From: Coprothermobacteraceae bacterium
GTDB taxonomy: Bacteria > Coprothermobacterota > Coprothermobacteria > Coprothermobacterales > Coprothermobacteraceae
Length of the DNA stretch: 64,000 bases
NCBI GenBank assembly: GCA_013178255.1
Contig: JABLWY010000001.1
Span: 924,503-988,502, forward strand
Direction: 5' to 3'
Shown: piece by piece, positions 43,777 to 51,687 of the stretch
How the letters are laid out: every line of letters begins with the position of its first letter
Numbering within the stretch: the stretch's first letter is position 1
Notes under the pieces: model-generated
Told to the model about the DNA's origin: nothing
Databases searched by the model: none
Seen by the model: the letters and a program-made list of their open reading frames with translations, nothing else
Made by a program: the position numbers and the translations under genes

Positions 43777-46700
43777 TCACTCCTCTTCTCCGCTGAGCTT
43801 CCCGAGGCTAACTTCAGGAACTTCCGTTAACGCCTCTTTTTCCTCGAACTCGATCTTCTCAACCATGAAGCCGAGTGCTTTGAGCTCGAGCTCTAACACT
43901 TTGAATGATTCTGGCAATCGCGGTGGTTCTAGCGGCTGGTTCCTGGTCAGGGCGATGTATGCCTTCTTACGGCCTTCCACGTCATCGGACTTGATGGTCA
44001 ACATCTCTTGAAGCATGTTGCTAGCGCCGTATGCTTCTAACGCCCACACTTCCATCTCACCTAATCTCTGGCCACCAAAGTGTGCCCGACCGCCTAACGG
44101 CTGCTGCGTCACCAGGGCATAATCACCCGTCGAGCGAGCGTGCCACTTGTCTTCCACCATGTGTATGAGCTTCATCATGTACATATAGCCGACTGTCACG
44201 TCGGATAAGAACTTCTCACCTGTACGACCATCGCGTAGTTCTATCTTTCCGTTGGCAGGGAGCCCTGCTTTTTCCAGTATTTCCTTGACGCCTTCCACGC
44301 CCAACTTGCTGAACACAGGCACTTCTACGTTGAACCCCAACACTTTTGCAGCCAGCCCCAAATGCAGTTCCAACAGCTGGCCTATGTTCATACGGGACGG
44401 AACACCTAATGGGTTCAGCACAATATCCACGGGGCGCCCGTCAGGCAAGAAAGGCATATCTTCCTCGGGTAGCACTCTGGAAACGACGCCCTTGTTACCG
44501 TGGCGTCCAGACATCTTGTCTCCAGGCTGTATTTTTCTCTTCTCAGCCACATAGACCTTCACTGCCTTTATTCTTCTGCTCTCAGCGCTCTGCAGCACCT
44601 CTGTGTGAACGACTATGCCTCCCTCACCAGGTGGAACCCTGAGTGAGCTATCCTTCACCTTCTCAATCTTCTCCCCAAATATGGCGCTGAGGAGCTTAGT
44701 TTCGATAGACTTATCCTCTTCCTCCTTGGGAGTTACCTTACCCACCAATATGTCACCAGGCTTAACCTCAGTGCCCACGAGCACGATACCGGTTTGAGGG
44801 TCTAAGTACTTCTTCTCTGCCTCAGAAACAGAGTCGGGTAAGTCATAGGTGATCTCCTCTGACCTACCGTGTCCAAGTTCGGCAACTTCTACCATGTACT
44901 CCCTTATATGCACCGAGGTGAATACATCGTCCTTCACCAAACGCTTGCTAATTAGGATGGCGTCTTCGTAGTTGTAACCTTCCCAAGGCATAAACGCCAC
45001 AAGCACGTTGCGGCCCAAAGCAAGCTCACCCTGATCAGACGTAAGGGCGTCAGCAATCACGTCCCCTGCTTTCACATGCTGGCCCAATTGTACTTTAGGC
45101 CTGAAGTGTACCACTGTATCTTGATTGGTCCTTTCAAAATTCTTCAAGTAATAGGACTTCTCGTACCCGTCTTTGGATTCAACACGAATGACTCTGCCGT
45201 CTACGTAAGTGACAGTGCCGTCAAACTCAGCCCTAACCGTGTAGCCCAAGGCGTCCACCACGTACTTCTCCATGCCTGTCGCCACAATGGGCGCCTCAGC
45301 AGATATCAAAGGAACTGCTTGTCTTTGCATGTTCGAACCCATGAGAGCCCTTATGGCGTCGTCAGACTCCAAGAAAGGCACCAAAGATGCTGATATGGAG
45401 AAAGGCTGCGTGACATCCACGTCCATAAGGGTGACTTGTTTGCGGTCTACCTCCACCCACCGACCATGATGCCTTGCTAGGAGCCTTTCAGGCTCAATCT
45501 TCTTTCCCTTGAGCGGGGTATCAGCCGGTACAGCAAACTCTCTCTCTTCCTCTAAGGCATCCATCCAGACTATCTCGTCAGTCACTTTACCATTCTTTAC
45601 GCGCCTATAGGGTGTTACCAAGAAACCATGTTCGTTAATCCTGACATAGGTGGCCAAGGAGAGTATGAGACCAATGTTCTGGCCTTCAGGCGTTTCAATG
45701 GGGCAAAGCCTTCCATAATGGGTGTGATGTACGTCACGGACTTCGATGCTGGCATGTTCGCGGCTCAACCCTCCACGTCCCATGGCCGTTACACGGCGCT
45801 TGTGCGTAATCTCAGTAAGTGGGTTCGTATATTCCAGGAGCTGGTGCACTTCTGACGGGTTCATGAAACGCCACACATACTGCGTCAAGATGTTGTGCGG
45901 TAGCACCCTATGAAGCTTGAGTTCAGGCTCCTTCTGCTGGTTTATCATCTCGTCGCGAGCGGTACGCACCAAACGTTCAAAGGCACTAGCAAAAACCTCG
46001 TAGTAGAGTTCCCCCACAGCACGAACACGCCTGTTGCTCAGGTGGTCAATGTCATCTTCCTTTGCGGCACCTACCACAAAAGCAAGCAATATGCCTCCAA
46101 GCTCCACCAAGTCTTCAGGCCTCAAAGCCTCTTCTACCTGTATGCCGTATCGGTGTCTAATGTGGTACGCACCCACACGGCCGATGTGATTTCGACGAGG
46201 GTCAAACAGCATCTGCCTGAATCTCTTCTCAGCTTCTTTGTCAGTCAGAGCTTCCCCGCTTATCTTCTTCTCGAGTTCGACGAAGGCGGCCCCGCGGAAG
46301 AACCGCTCCAGAGGCACTTGCAACACCACAAAATCTGCATTCCTCCGCAGCTTGCGCAGAACTTCTTGGCTGAACGGTTCGCCTGCGAGAACTTCTCCGT
46401 CTAGCTTAGCGGGCTCCACAATAATCCAACCTTCATAATCCCTCATCTGGCCGCGGACAGGAACTTTTACCTTCAAGTCGTAGTTGCCCGCTTTCACCTT
46501 TGATATGACTAACGCCTTGAAGAGAAGCTCCACATCCCTAGAGCTCATCGGCGTATTTGCCCTAACCAGTACTGTCCCGTCTTTGTCCAACAAGTCCTCG
46601 AGCAGTTCTGTTTCCCTGAGGGCAGAAGAGACTTGGTCCCACACCGTGTTCACGGTGTGCAACGCTACAGAGGTATCGCCTTCTATGGTCTTCCTGATCA

Positions 46701-47658
46701 AAAACAGCAGGTTCTCCTTTACGAAACCACCGAATACCCCCAATATGTCCAGACCTTCGTGCTGTGAAGCATATGCCTCTGCAATCTCGTCCAAGACCTT
46801 CTCAAGGCTGTGATCCTGGATCTTTTCGAGTATTTGTTCGTCCACGCCTACATTGGCCAGAGCTTCACGGAAAACGGCCAAAGCTTCCAAAGAAGACGCA
46901 TAATAAGCCCGCAGCTGTTGGAAGTACATATAAAGGTTTTGAAAAACAAATGATTTCTTTACGTCGAAGTCAGCATCCTGCAAGAAGAATTCCGTCCACT
47001 TCCAAGCTCCATCCATGAGCTTGGCGCGAATGTCATCATCAGACAAATAGCCCATAGCCCTCAGAAAGGTGGCTATATTGAGCTTCTTGGACCTGCGGTC
47101 CAAAACCATACCGATGGGGTTCTTCCCGTCGTATTCAATATCAATCCAGGTTCCCCTTTGAGGGATAAGCGATACGCGCTTTAACGAATCTTCCGTCTCC
47201 AGGTAGATACCCGGAGAACGCACTAGTTGGTTCAATACCACGCGCTTAGAGCCGTTGACTACAAAGTCGCCTGACTCCGTCATCCACGGAATGCGGCGGC
47301 CAAGCACGTGGTCTTTTTCCGTTATCTCACCCGTTTCGTTGTTAAGTATCCTAACTTTGACAACCAATTTCTTGGCATAGGTAGAATGTTCTTTGATGGC
47401 GTCCTCTGGGGTGAAAATGGGATTCTGGGTCTCGTCTGCTACCTCGTTCTCGAAGCTGAAACCAACAACGTCGAGCCTCCAGCGGCCCTTCGCATCTTCA
47501 ATGGGAAAATAACGTTGAAAAAGGTCTTGTAGGCCTTCAGTGATGAACCAGTTCCAAGAAGTTTTTTTTGCCTCAAGGAAATCGGGGTATAAAACTTGTT
47601 CTAATGCGGGTCTCTTTACTCGCGAACTGATCTCCCAGATCTTTTTTCTATTGGCCAA
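43777..47658 (-). CDS. rpoB: RNA polymerase beta subunit
   Basis: 1293-residue catalytic subunit. The rifampicin-pocket region HQLLEYTNPLTEITHKRR and the GRGGLSREHA, ETPEGQNIGL, GYNYEDAI and KMSGRHGNKG blocks are all present. The start is TTG at 47658, 9 bases after GGAGGG; no alternative ATG is in frame nearby. rplL and rplJ, the usual upstream neighbours, are absent: a tRNA array and a strong promoter precede the gene. A run of eight A lies in codons about 30-33 (47562-47569). It overlaps the rpoC open frame by 4 bases. Confidence 0.97.
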   Translation of the reverse strand: MANRKKIWEISSRVKRPALEQVLYPDFLEAKKTSWNWFITEGLQDLFQRYFPIEDAKGRWRLDVVGFSFENEVADETQNPIFTPEDAIKEHSTYAKKLVVKVRILNNETGEITEKDHVLGRRIPWMTESGDFVVNGSKRVVLNQLVRSPGIYLETEDSLKRVSLIPQRGTWIDIEYDGKNPIGMVLDRRSKKLNIATFLRAMGYLSDDDIRAKLMDGAWKWTEFFLQDADFDVKKSFVFQNLYMYFQQLRAYYASSLEALAVFREALANVGVDEQILEKIQDHSLEKVLDEIAEAYASQHEGLDILGVFGGFVKENLLFLIRKTIEGDTSVALHTVNTVWDQVSSALRETELLEDLLDKDGTVLVRANTPMSSRDVELLFKALVISKVKAGNYDLKVKVPVRGQMRDYEGWIIVEPAKLDGEVLAGEPFSQEVLRKLRRNADFVVLQVPLERFFRGAAFVELEKKISGEALTDKEAEKRFRQMLFDPRRNHIGRVGAYHIRHRYGIQVEEALRPEDLVELGGILLAFVVGAAKEDDIDHLSNRRVRAVGELYYEVFASAFERLVRTARDEMINQQKEPELKLHRVLPHNILTQYVWRFMNPSEVHQLLEYTNPLTEITHKRRVTAMGRGGLSREHASIEVRDVHHTHYGRLCPIETPEGQNIGLILSLATYVRINEHGFLVTPYRRVKNGKVTDEIVWMDALEEEREFAVPADTPLKGKKIEPERLLARHHGRWVEVDRKQVTLMDVDVTQPFSISASLVPFLESDDAIRALMGSNMQRQAVPLISAEAPIVATGMEKYVVDALGYTVRAEFDGTVTYVDGRVIRVESKDGYEKSYYLKNFERTNQDTVVHFRPKVQLGQHVKAGDVIADALTSDQGELALGRNVLVAFMPWEGYNYEDAILISKRLVKDDVFTSVHIREYMVEVAELGHGRSEEITYDLPDSVSEAEKKYLDPQTGIVLVGTEVKPGDILVGKVTPKEEEDKSIETKLLSAIFGEKIEKVKDSSLRVPPGEGGIVVHTEVLQSAESRRIKAVKVYVAEKRKIQPGDKMSGRHGNKGVVSRVLPEEDMPFLPDGRPVDIVLNPLGVPSRMNIGQLLELHLGLAAKVLGFNVEVPVFSKLGVEGVKEILEKAGLPANGKIELRDGRTGEKFLSDVTVGYMYMMKLIHMVEDKWHARSTGDYALVTQQPLGGRAHFGGQRLGEMEVWALEAYGASNMLQEMLTIKSDDVEGRKKAYIALTRNQPLEPPRLPESFKVLELELKALGFMVEKIEFEEKEALTEVPEVSLGKLSGEEE

Positions 47659-47693
47659 AACGCATCACCCTCCAATAAAAGTGCCAATTTAAC

Positions 47694-47722
47694 ATGATAG
47701 CACAGAGGGGACCATGTGTCAA
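47694..47722 (-). promoter_or_regulatory. Promoter of rpoB and the ribosomal directon
   Basis: Perfect -35 TTGACA (47722-47717), a 17-base spacer and TATCAT (47699-47694) on the minus strand. The predicted start near 47687 leaves a leader of about 29 bases before the rpoB TTG. It is the last clear promoter before a run of about 40 co-directional genes. Confidence 0.78.
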
Positions 47723-47749
47723 ATAGAAGAGTGAAATGTCTGTTAAGGC

Positions 47750-47825
47750 TGGTGGCCCCAGGGGGATTCGAACCCCCGCCTCCACCTTGAAAGGGTGATG
47801 TCCTAGGCCTCTAGACGATGGGGCC
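47750..47825 (-). tRNA. tRNA-Glu (anticodon TTC)
   Basis: 76 bases; acceptor stem GGCCCCA/TGGGGCC, anticodon loop CTTTCAA (TTC, reads GAA/GAG) and an encoded CCA at 47750-47752. Last of a four-tRNA array; the rpoB promoter begins 28 bases downstream with no terminator between. Confidence 0.96.
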
Positions 47826-47830
47826 ACTTT

Positions 47831-47906
47831 TGGTGGGGCCGCCAGGACTCGAACCTGGAACCTTCCGGTTATGAGCCGGTGGCTCTGCCAGTTGAGCTAC
47901 GGCCCC
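47831..47906 (-). tRNA. tRNA with anticodon CAT (elongator Met or Ile2)
   Basis: 76 bases; acceptor stem GGGGCCG/CGGCCCC, anticodon loop CTCATAA (CAT), encoded CCA at 47831-47833. The paired first acceptor base pair (G1-C72) argues against initiator tRNA. Whether it is elongator tRNA-Met or the lysidine-modified tRNA-Ile2 cannot be settled by eye. Confidence 0.93.
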
Positions 47907-47909
47907 ACT

Positions 47910-47984
47910 TGGTAGCCCCGGCGGGAATCGAACCCGCACCTCCGGGTTGAGAGCCCGGTATACTAACCACTATACGACGGGGCC
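47910..47984 (-). tRNA. tRNA-Glu (anticodon CTC)
   Basis: 75 bases; acceptor GGCCCCG/CGGGGCT with a G-U closing pair, anticodon loop CTCTCAA (CTC, reads GAG) and an encoded CCA at 47910-47912. A second glutamate tRNA beside the TTC species. Confidence 0.95.
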
Positions 47985-47989
47985 ACCTC

Positions 47990-48064
47990 TGGCTGGGGGA
48001 GGTGGATTCGAACCACCATTACAGGATCCAGAGTCCCGTGTCCTGCCCGTTAGACGATCCCCCA
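47990..48064 (-). tRNA. tRNA-Gln (anticodon CTG)
   Basis: 75 bases; acceptor TGGGGGA/TCCCCCA with the U1-A72 pair and G discriminator typical of tRNA-Gln, anticodon loop CTCTGGA (CTG, reads CAG) and an encoded CCA at 47990-47992. First gene of the array, just after its promoter. Confidence 0.94.
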
Positions 48065-48079
48065 ACGGCAGCACTGTGC

Positions 48080-48108
48080 ATTATACCATACGCCCAATGG
48101 GTTGTAAA
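48080..48108 (-). promoter_or_regulatory. Promoter of the tRNA Gln-Glu-Met/Ile-Glu array
   Basis: TTTACA (48108-48103), a 17-base spacer and a perfect TATAAT (48085-48080) on the minus strand, with an extended -10 (TGGTATAAT). The predicted start near 48073 lies 9 bases before tRNA-Gln. Confidence 0.82.
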
Positions 48109-48120
48109 GACACCGAGCTG

Positions 48121-48471
48121 CTACCGCTTAGCCAAGAGTTCTTCTAAAACCTCGATGGTCGGTATCCCCTCGTACACTTTCTTGCCGTCGAGAACCCAAG
48201 TGGCCCTTCCGCCTTTTACTCGATGTTTCACCACTTGCCAGAAGAAGAAAGTGTTGCGAGGATCCACTAGATTGACTTCAATCTCAGGGTGCCTGTCCCT
48301 AAGATAACGCAGAACCTCAGCCAACCTCACAGGATCGTCGCCTTTGGGCGAAACCACGAAATCACCGATCTCCTTGAGGTCGACGGTGGCACACCCAGTG
48401 GTGTTAGAGGGTTGTTCTACAAAGACGAGGAGGCGCCTCTTGGCGCCTCCTCCATTAGTCTGTTTACCCAT
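48121..48471 (-). CDS. Unrecognised small protein downstream of cstA
   Basis: 116 residues from the ATG at 48471, which overlaps the cstA stop by 8 bases. I do not recognise a family. The likely strand-helix order (RRLLVFVEQ, then a helix near RLAEVLRYLRDRHPEIEVNLVD, then RATWVLDGKKVYEGIPTIEVLEELL) resembles a thioredoxin-like fold, but there is no CxxC; only one cysteine (TTGC) is present. The first 20 codons contain a perfect 11-base-pair hairpin, so the true start could lie further in. Probably co-transcribed with cstA. Translation is likely, function unknown. Confidence 0.55.
   Translation of the reverse strand: MGKQTNGGGAKRRLLVFVEQPSNTTGCATVDLKEIGDFVVSPKGDDPVRLAEVLRYLRDRHPEIEVNLVDPRNTFFFWQVVKHRVKGGRATWVLDGKKVYEGIPTIEVLEELLAKR
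48427..48452 (-). terminator. Perfect 11-bp hairpin just after cstA, terminator-like
   Basis: Arms 48427-48437 and 48442-48452 are exact reverse complements (GAGGAGGCGCC) around a 4-base loop. On the minus strand the hairpin begins 12 bases after the cstA stop and is followed by GTCTTTG, a weak U-rich tail. It may attenuate or stabilise the cstA message. It lies inside the reading frame of the next gene, so complete termination would silence that gene. Confidence 0.45.
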
Positions 48472-50065
48472 TCTTCTTGGAAAGAGCACTGTAGGCTTCG
48501 ATTACGAGCCACACTGCCAAGACTATCAGCACAACAGAGATGATACCCAGCGGGAGCGTTGGACCAGTCAAGTTGTTCTTCGCAAGTAGAATGAGAGCTG
48601 CAATCGTCGTGACGATCATGAATGCCATGGGTAGACCAGAGAACCAAGCGGGCTTCTTTAGGCCCTTCATGACGAAGGCAGTAATGGCCAAGAGGGCAAG
48701 ACCTGCTGTCAACTGGTTCGCCGAACCGAATACCGGCCAAATGAGCTTCCAAACAGGAGTTTCGCCTGTCTTCATGAACACAAGCACTAGAGCGCCTAGT
48801 ACGGTGAGTAGGGTTGCTGTGAAGCGATCAAGCTTGCCAAAGGTGAATTCCTGCATCTGATAACGCCCAAGACGTGTAGCGGTGTCCAAACTGGTAAGGA
48901 TGAACGTATTGATAGTGAACATACCAAAGGAAATACCAACCTTCTCAGGCAGGCCGAAGACAGACCAGAACTTGGAGAAGCCAACGCCATAGGTGTACTG
49001 AGCGTTGCCCTTGAGGATTTCGCCAGCCATCATCACCGTAATCAAAGCGATGACAGCCACTACGCCCTCTAGTAGCATGCCACCGTAGCCGATGAACTTG
49101 GCGTCCTTTTCGCTCCTGATCTGCTTAGCCGTAGTACCACTACCTACCAAGGAGTGGAAACCACTGATAGCACCGCAAGCCACCGTGATGAACAGGATAG
49201 GCCACAGGTAGTTCATGCCACCAGCATACCAGCCCTTGAAGGCAGGCAGGTTAACAGTCAGGTTCTTACCGCCAAACAAGATGCCAACAGTAGCGATGAT
49301 CAAGGCGAAATAGAGGAACCAAGAAGACAGGTAGTCACGAGGCTGTAGCAGGAGCCAAACAGGCAACACTGATGCCAAGAAGATGTAAACGATAAGGATC
49401 CAACGCCACGCGTTGACATTCAAAGCGAATGTGCTCTGAACCCATGCCGAGCTGTTGCCCCAGAAGATAGCGCCGACCACAAAAGGCAACGATATGACCG
49501 TAGCCCACAGCAGCGAAACGTTGTAGCGGTACACCAATACGCCGAAGATGACAGCCAAGACCAAGTACACTACAGCGCTGAACGCTACTGCTGGGTCAGC
49601 AGCGAACGAACCGGCCGCGAGCTCCAAGAAGGCCGACACTACGAGCACCAGAGCGAGCCACGCGAACATGTTGAACAGCAGCTTGGCCCTGCGGCCCACG
49701 TAGTGGTTGACAAGCTCACCAACGCTGAGACCCTTGTGCCTAATGGAGCCTACAATTGCGCCCATGTCGTGCACGCCACCGAAGAAGATCGATCCGATGA
49801 CTACCCACAGGTAGGTCGGAAGCCAACCAAACAAAGCGCCTGCTGTGATAGGGCCGACAATGGGGCCTGCACCAGCAATGCTGGAGAAGTGGTGGCCAAG
49901 CAGAACCATGGGGTGCGTAGGAACGTAATCAAGACCGTCGTACAGCTCTTGAGCAGGTGTCTTGTTTTCGCTGCTTAACTCATACACCCTCTCCTGGTAC
50001 TTGCCATAAACCACATAGGCAATACCGAAGAGCACGAGCGACAGCAAGAATAGGCCTAAAGCCAT
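48464..50065 (-). CDS. cstA: Carbon starvation protein CstA-family transporter
   Basis: 533-residue membrane protein with about 14-16 hydrophobic segments. Family landmarks are visible: GHHFSSIAGAGPIVGPI near residues 56-72, FGGVHDMGAIVGSIRHKG, and FHSLVGSGTTAKQIRSEKDA. CstA proteins import peptides or pyruvate. This is the short form (E. coli CstA is 701). Peptide or pyruvate uptake fits an amino-acid-fermenting organism. It lies between two uncharacterised small genes in one transcription unit; the small YbdD-type partner often found beside cstA is absent. Confidence 0.92.
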   Translation of the reverse strand: MALGLFLLSLVLFGIAYVVYGKYQERVYELSSENKTPAQELYDGLDYVPTHPMVLLGHHFSSIAGAGPIVGPITAGALFGWLPTYLWVVIGSIFFGGVHDMGAIVGSIRHKGLSVGELVNHYVGRRAKLLFNMFAWLALVLVVSAFLELAAGSFAADPAVAFSAVVYLVLAVIFGVLVYRYNVSLLWATVISLPFVVGAIFWGNSSAWVQSTFALNVNAWRWILIVYIFLASVLPVWLLLQPRDYLSSWFLYFALIIATVGILFGGKNLTVNLPAFKGWYAGGMNYLWPILFITVACGAISGFHSLVGSGTTAKQIRSEKDAKFIGYGGMLLEGVVAVIALITVMMAGEILKGNAQYTYGVGFSKFWSVFGLPEKVGISFGMFTINTFILTSLDTATRLGRYQMQEFTFGKLDRFTATLLTVLGALVLVFMKTGETPVWKLIWPVFGSANQLTAGLALLAITAFVMKGLKKPAWFSGLPMAFMIVTTIAALILLAKNNLTGPTLPLGIISVVLIVLAVWLVIEAYSALSKKNG

Positions 50066-50084
50066 CCAGCTACACCTCCCGAAC

Positions 50085-50462
50085 CTATACTTCCAAAGCC
50101 TCGTTCTGAGGCTTTAGAGCCTCTCTAAACTCCTTGCGCATGTCTTCCAGTATCTTTTCGTTGCCTTCAAGAAATCCTACGTGAGCCCAACCCATGAGGC
50201 CAAGGGCGAAATGTTTAGTCTTCATCTTGCCCGTGCCTATTACCAAGAACCGCTGCATCATCACATCCTTGATAGGCTTTATGAGCGGCCAAAGCTCCTC
50301 AAAGGTCATGTTTGGGACAATGAAGTCCAACAACTTGTATGCAGCCACCTTCCCTAACCAGCCTGATTTCTCCATAATTAATACGCGGCGGTAAATACGT
50401 CTTCCCTGAAAGTCAAAGGGCTCGTAGTAGAACCTTTTCAGGACCTCTTCGTTGATTTCCAA
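50085..50462 (-). CDS. Unrecognised protein upstream of cstA
   Basis: 125 residues from a TTG at 50462, placed 8-10 bases after GAAGGGGTGA. The open frame reaches 50513, but the upstream part overlaps the promoter region. Soluble, mixed helical, with a conserved-looking core (KPIKDVMMQRFLVIGTGKMKTKHFALGLMGWAHVGF, quoted in part: FLVIGTGKMKTKHF). No motif I can assign. It ends 19 bases before cstA and should be its co-transcribed partner or regulator, an inference from position only. Confidence 0.6.
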   Translation of the reverse strand: MEINEEVLKRFYYEPFDFQGRRIYRRVLIMEKSGWLGKVAAYKLLDFIVPNMTFEELWPLIKPIKDVMMQRFLVIGTGKMKTKHFALGLMGWAHVGFLEGNEKILEDMRKEFREALKPQNEALEV

Positions 50463-50485
50463 GCTGATCACCCCTTCCACTACAT

Positions 50486-50513
50486 ATAATAACAGCAGCC
50501 CATGTAAATGCAA
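50486..50513 (-). promoter_or_regulatory. Candidate promoter of the cstA operon
   Basis: TTGCAT (50513-50508), a 16-base spacer and TATTAT (50491-50486) on the minus strand, ending about 24 bases before the TTG of the 125-residue protein. It shares the short interval 50463-50569 with a plus-strand -10 element. Confidence 0.45.
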
Positions 50514-50529
50514 CGAATCCCTAGGGGGG

Positions 50530-50535
50530 TATAAT
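50530..50535 (+). promoter_or_regulatory. -10 element of the plus-strand hydrolase operon
   Basis: Perfect TATAAT at 50530-50535, 35 bases before the TTG start at 50570. The -35 region is poor (TGCAAC at 50509-50514 with only 15 bases spacing) and overlaps the divergent cstA promoter, so the two promoters may compete. Confidence 0.45.
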
Positions 50536-50569
50536 TTGCTTAGGAAGGTAGGTAAGGAGGTGGCTTGGT

Positions 50570-51220
50570 TTGAACATAACTTACTTGGGACACTCTTGCT
50601 TCTTGATAGAGTGGAAAGGCCTTAGGATTGTGACCGACCCATACCAAAGCGGAGCATTTGGCAACCTGAATTATGACCCTGAGAATGTGGAAGCAGACAT
50701 TGTCACCATAAGCCATCACCACGATGACCATGGCTACACAAGGGATCTAAAGGGAGCCTTTACCGTCGTTGATGTGCCAGGCGTCCGCACGTTCAACGGT
50801 CTAACTATTACGGGCGTCGCTAGCGATCACGACAGGCAAGGGGGCCACCAGCGTGGCAAGAATATCATCTTCAAAATAACTGATGGCAATCTGACCGTTG
50901 TGCATTTTGGAGACCAAGGTAGGCCCATTACCGCAGAGGAATCTTCGCTGATAGGCCACGCAGATGTTGTGCTGGTCCCCGTGGGCGGTTACTACACCAT
51001 AGAACCTGAAGAAGCCTATCAACTGTGCCTCCAGATGAACCCCGCCGTGGTTGTCCCTATGCACTACAAAACCCCCAAGTTGGGTTTCCCGGTGGCAGAG
51101 GTTGAAAAGTTCTTAAGCCTGTGGCCGTCAGACAGGGTGCGCCGTATGGACACCTGCCAAGTCGCTATCACTGACCTGCCAAAGCAAACAGAGGTCTGGG
51201 TGCTCAAGCATTGTCGCTGA
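50570..51220 (+). CDS. Metallo-beta-lactamase-fold hydrolase (UPF0173-like)
   Basis: 216-residue cytoplasmic metal-dependent hydrolase. The binuclear-metal motif HxHxDH is seen as HHHDDH (49-54), with further ligands expected at SDHDRQGGH and the final MHYKTP. It begins NITYLGHSCFLIEWKG, as in the UPF0173/UlaG-like branch, whose substrates are mostly unknown. The TTG start lies 9 bases after AAGGAGG. The stop overlaps the YqeG-like gene by 10 bases, so they are co-translated. Confidence 0.83.
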   Translation: MNITYLGHSCFLIEWKGLRIVTDPYQSGAFGNLNYDPENVEADIVTISHHHDDHGYTRDLKGAFTVVDVPGVRTFNGLTITGVASDHDRQGGHQRGKNIIFKITDGNLTVVHFGDQGRPITAEESSLIGHADVVLVPVGGYYTIEPEEAYQLCLQMNPAVVVPMHYKTPKLGFPVAEVEKFLSLWPSDRVRRMDTCQVAITDLPKQTEVWVLKHCR

Positions 51221-51687
51221 AACTGCACAACTCGGCACACTTCAAGACCTTAACAGACATTCCCATGGAGCTGCTAGAGCGCATGGGTGTGAAAGCATTA
51301 GTTGTCGACGTAGACAACACACTTATGCCTTATGACAAAGACGAAGTCCCCGCTCCCATAAAGGAGTGGATAGAAGAAGCTAAGAAACGCTTTATCGTTC
51401 TCTCTATCGCAAACACACGGCCCTACCGTGCCAAAATAGTCAAGCAGGAACTCCACATACCCGCGTTCTCACTTTCTTTGAAGCCTTTGCCCTTTGCCTG
51501 GTGGAGAGCAAAGAAGAAATATCACTTAGAACCTGCCACTACCGTCCTTATAGGAGACCAACTCTTCACAGACGCCCTTTTCGCTGCTTTCACAGGACTC
51601 AAGTTCATAAGGGTTGAGCCCCTAAGTCACAAAGACGCGTTGCACACGAAATTCACTAGATGGCTTGAGAAGAAGCTATTCTCCTGA
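51211..51687 (+). CDS. YqeG-family HAD phosphatase
   Basis: 158-residue HAD-superfamily IIIA protein. The catalytic DxDxT motif is DVDNT (33-37), motif II is seen as IANTRPYRAK, and motif IV as GDQLFTDALF. YqeG proteins are assigned as phosphatidylglycerolphosphatases or related phosphatases; the substrate here is not provable from sequence. The start is TTG at 51211. The 3' end overlaps rnhC by 12 bases on the opposite strand. Confidence 0.85.
   Translation: MSLKLHNSAHFKTLTDIPMELLERMGVKALVVDVDNTLMPYDKDEVPAPIKEWIEEAKKRFIVLSIANTRPYRAKIVKQELHIPAFSLSLKPLPFAWWRAKKKYHLEPATTVLIGDQLFTDALFAAFTGLKFIRVEPLSHKDALHTKFTRWLEKKLFS

Noticed and set aside
47562-47569. Plus-strand T8 run as an intrinsic terminator
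   Set aside because: No GC-rich hairpin precedes it and no plus-strand gene ends there; it is coding sequence of rpoB.
47947-48307. Open frames across the tRNA Gln-Glu array
   Set aside because: Same artefact: antisense translation of tRNA genes (for example GGGGFEPPLQ).
48121-48471. Thioredoxin for the small gene after cstA
   Set aside because: The fold impression is vague and the CxxC motif is absent, so no function is assigned.
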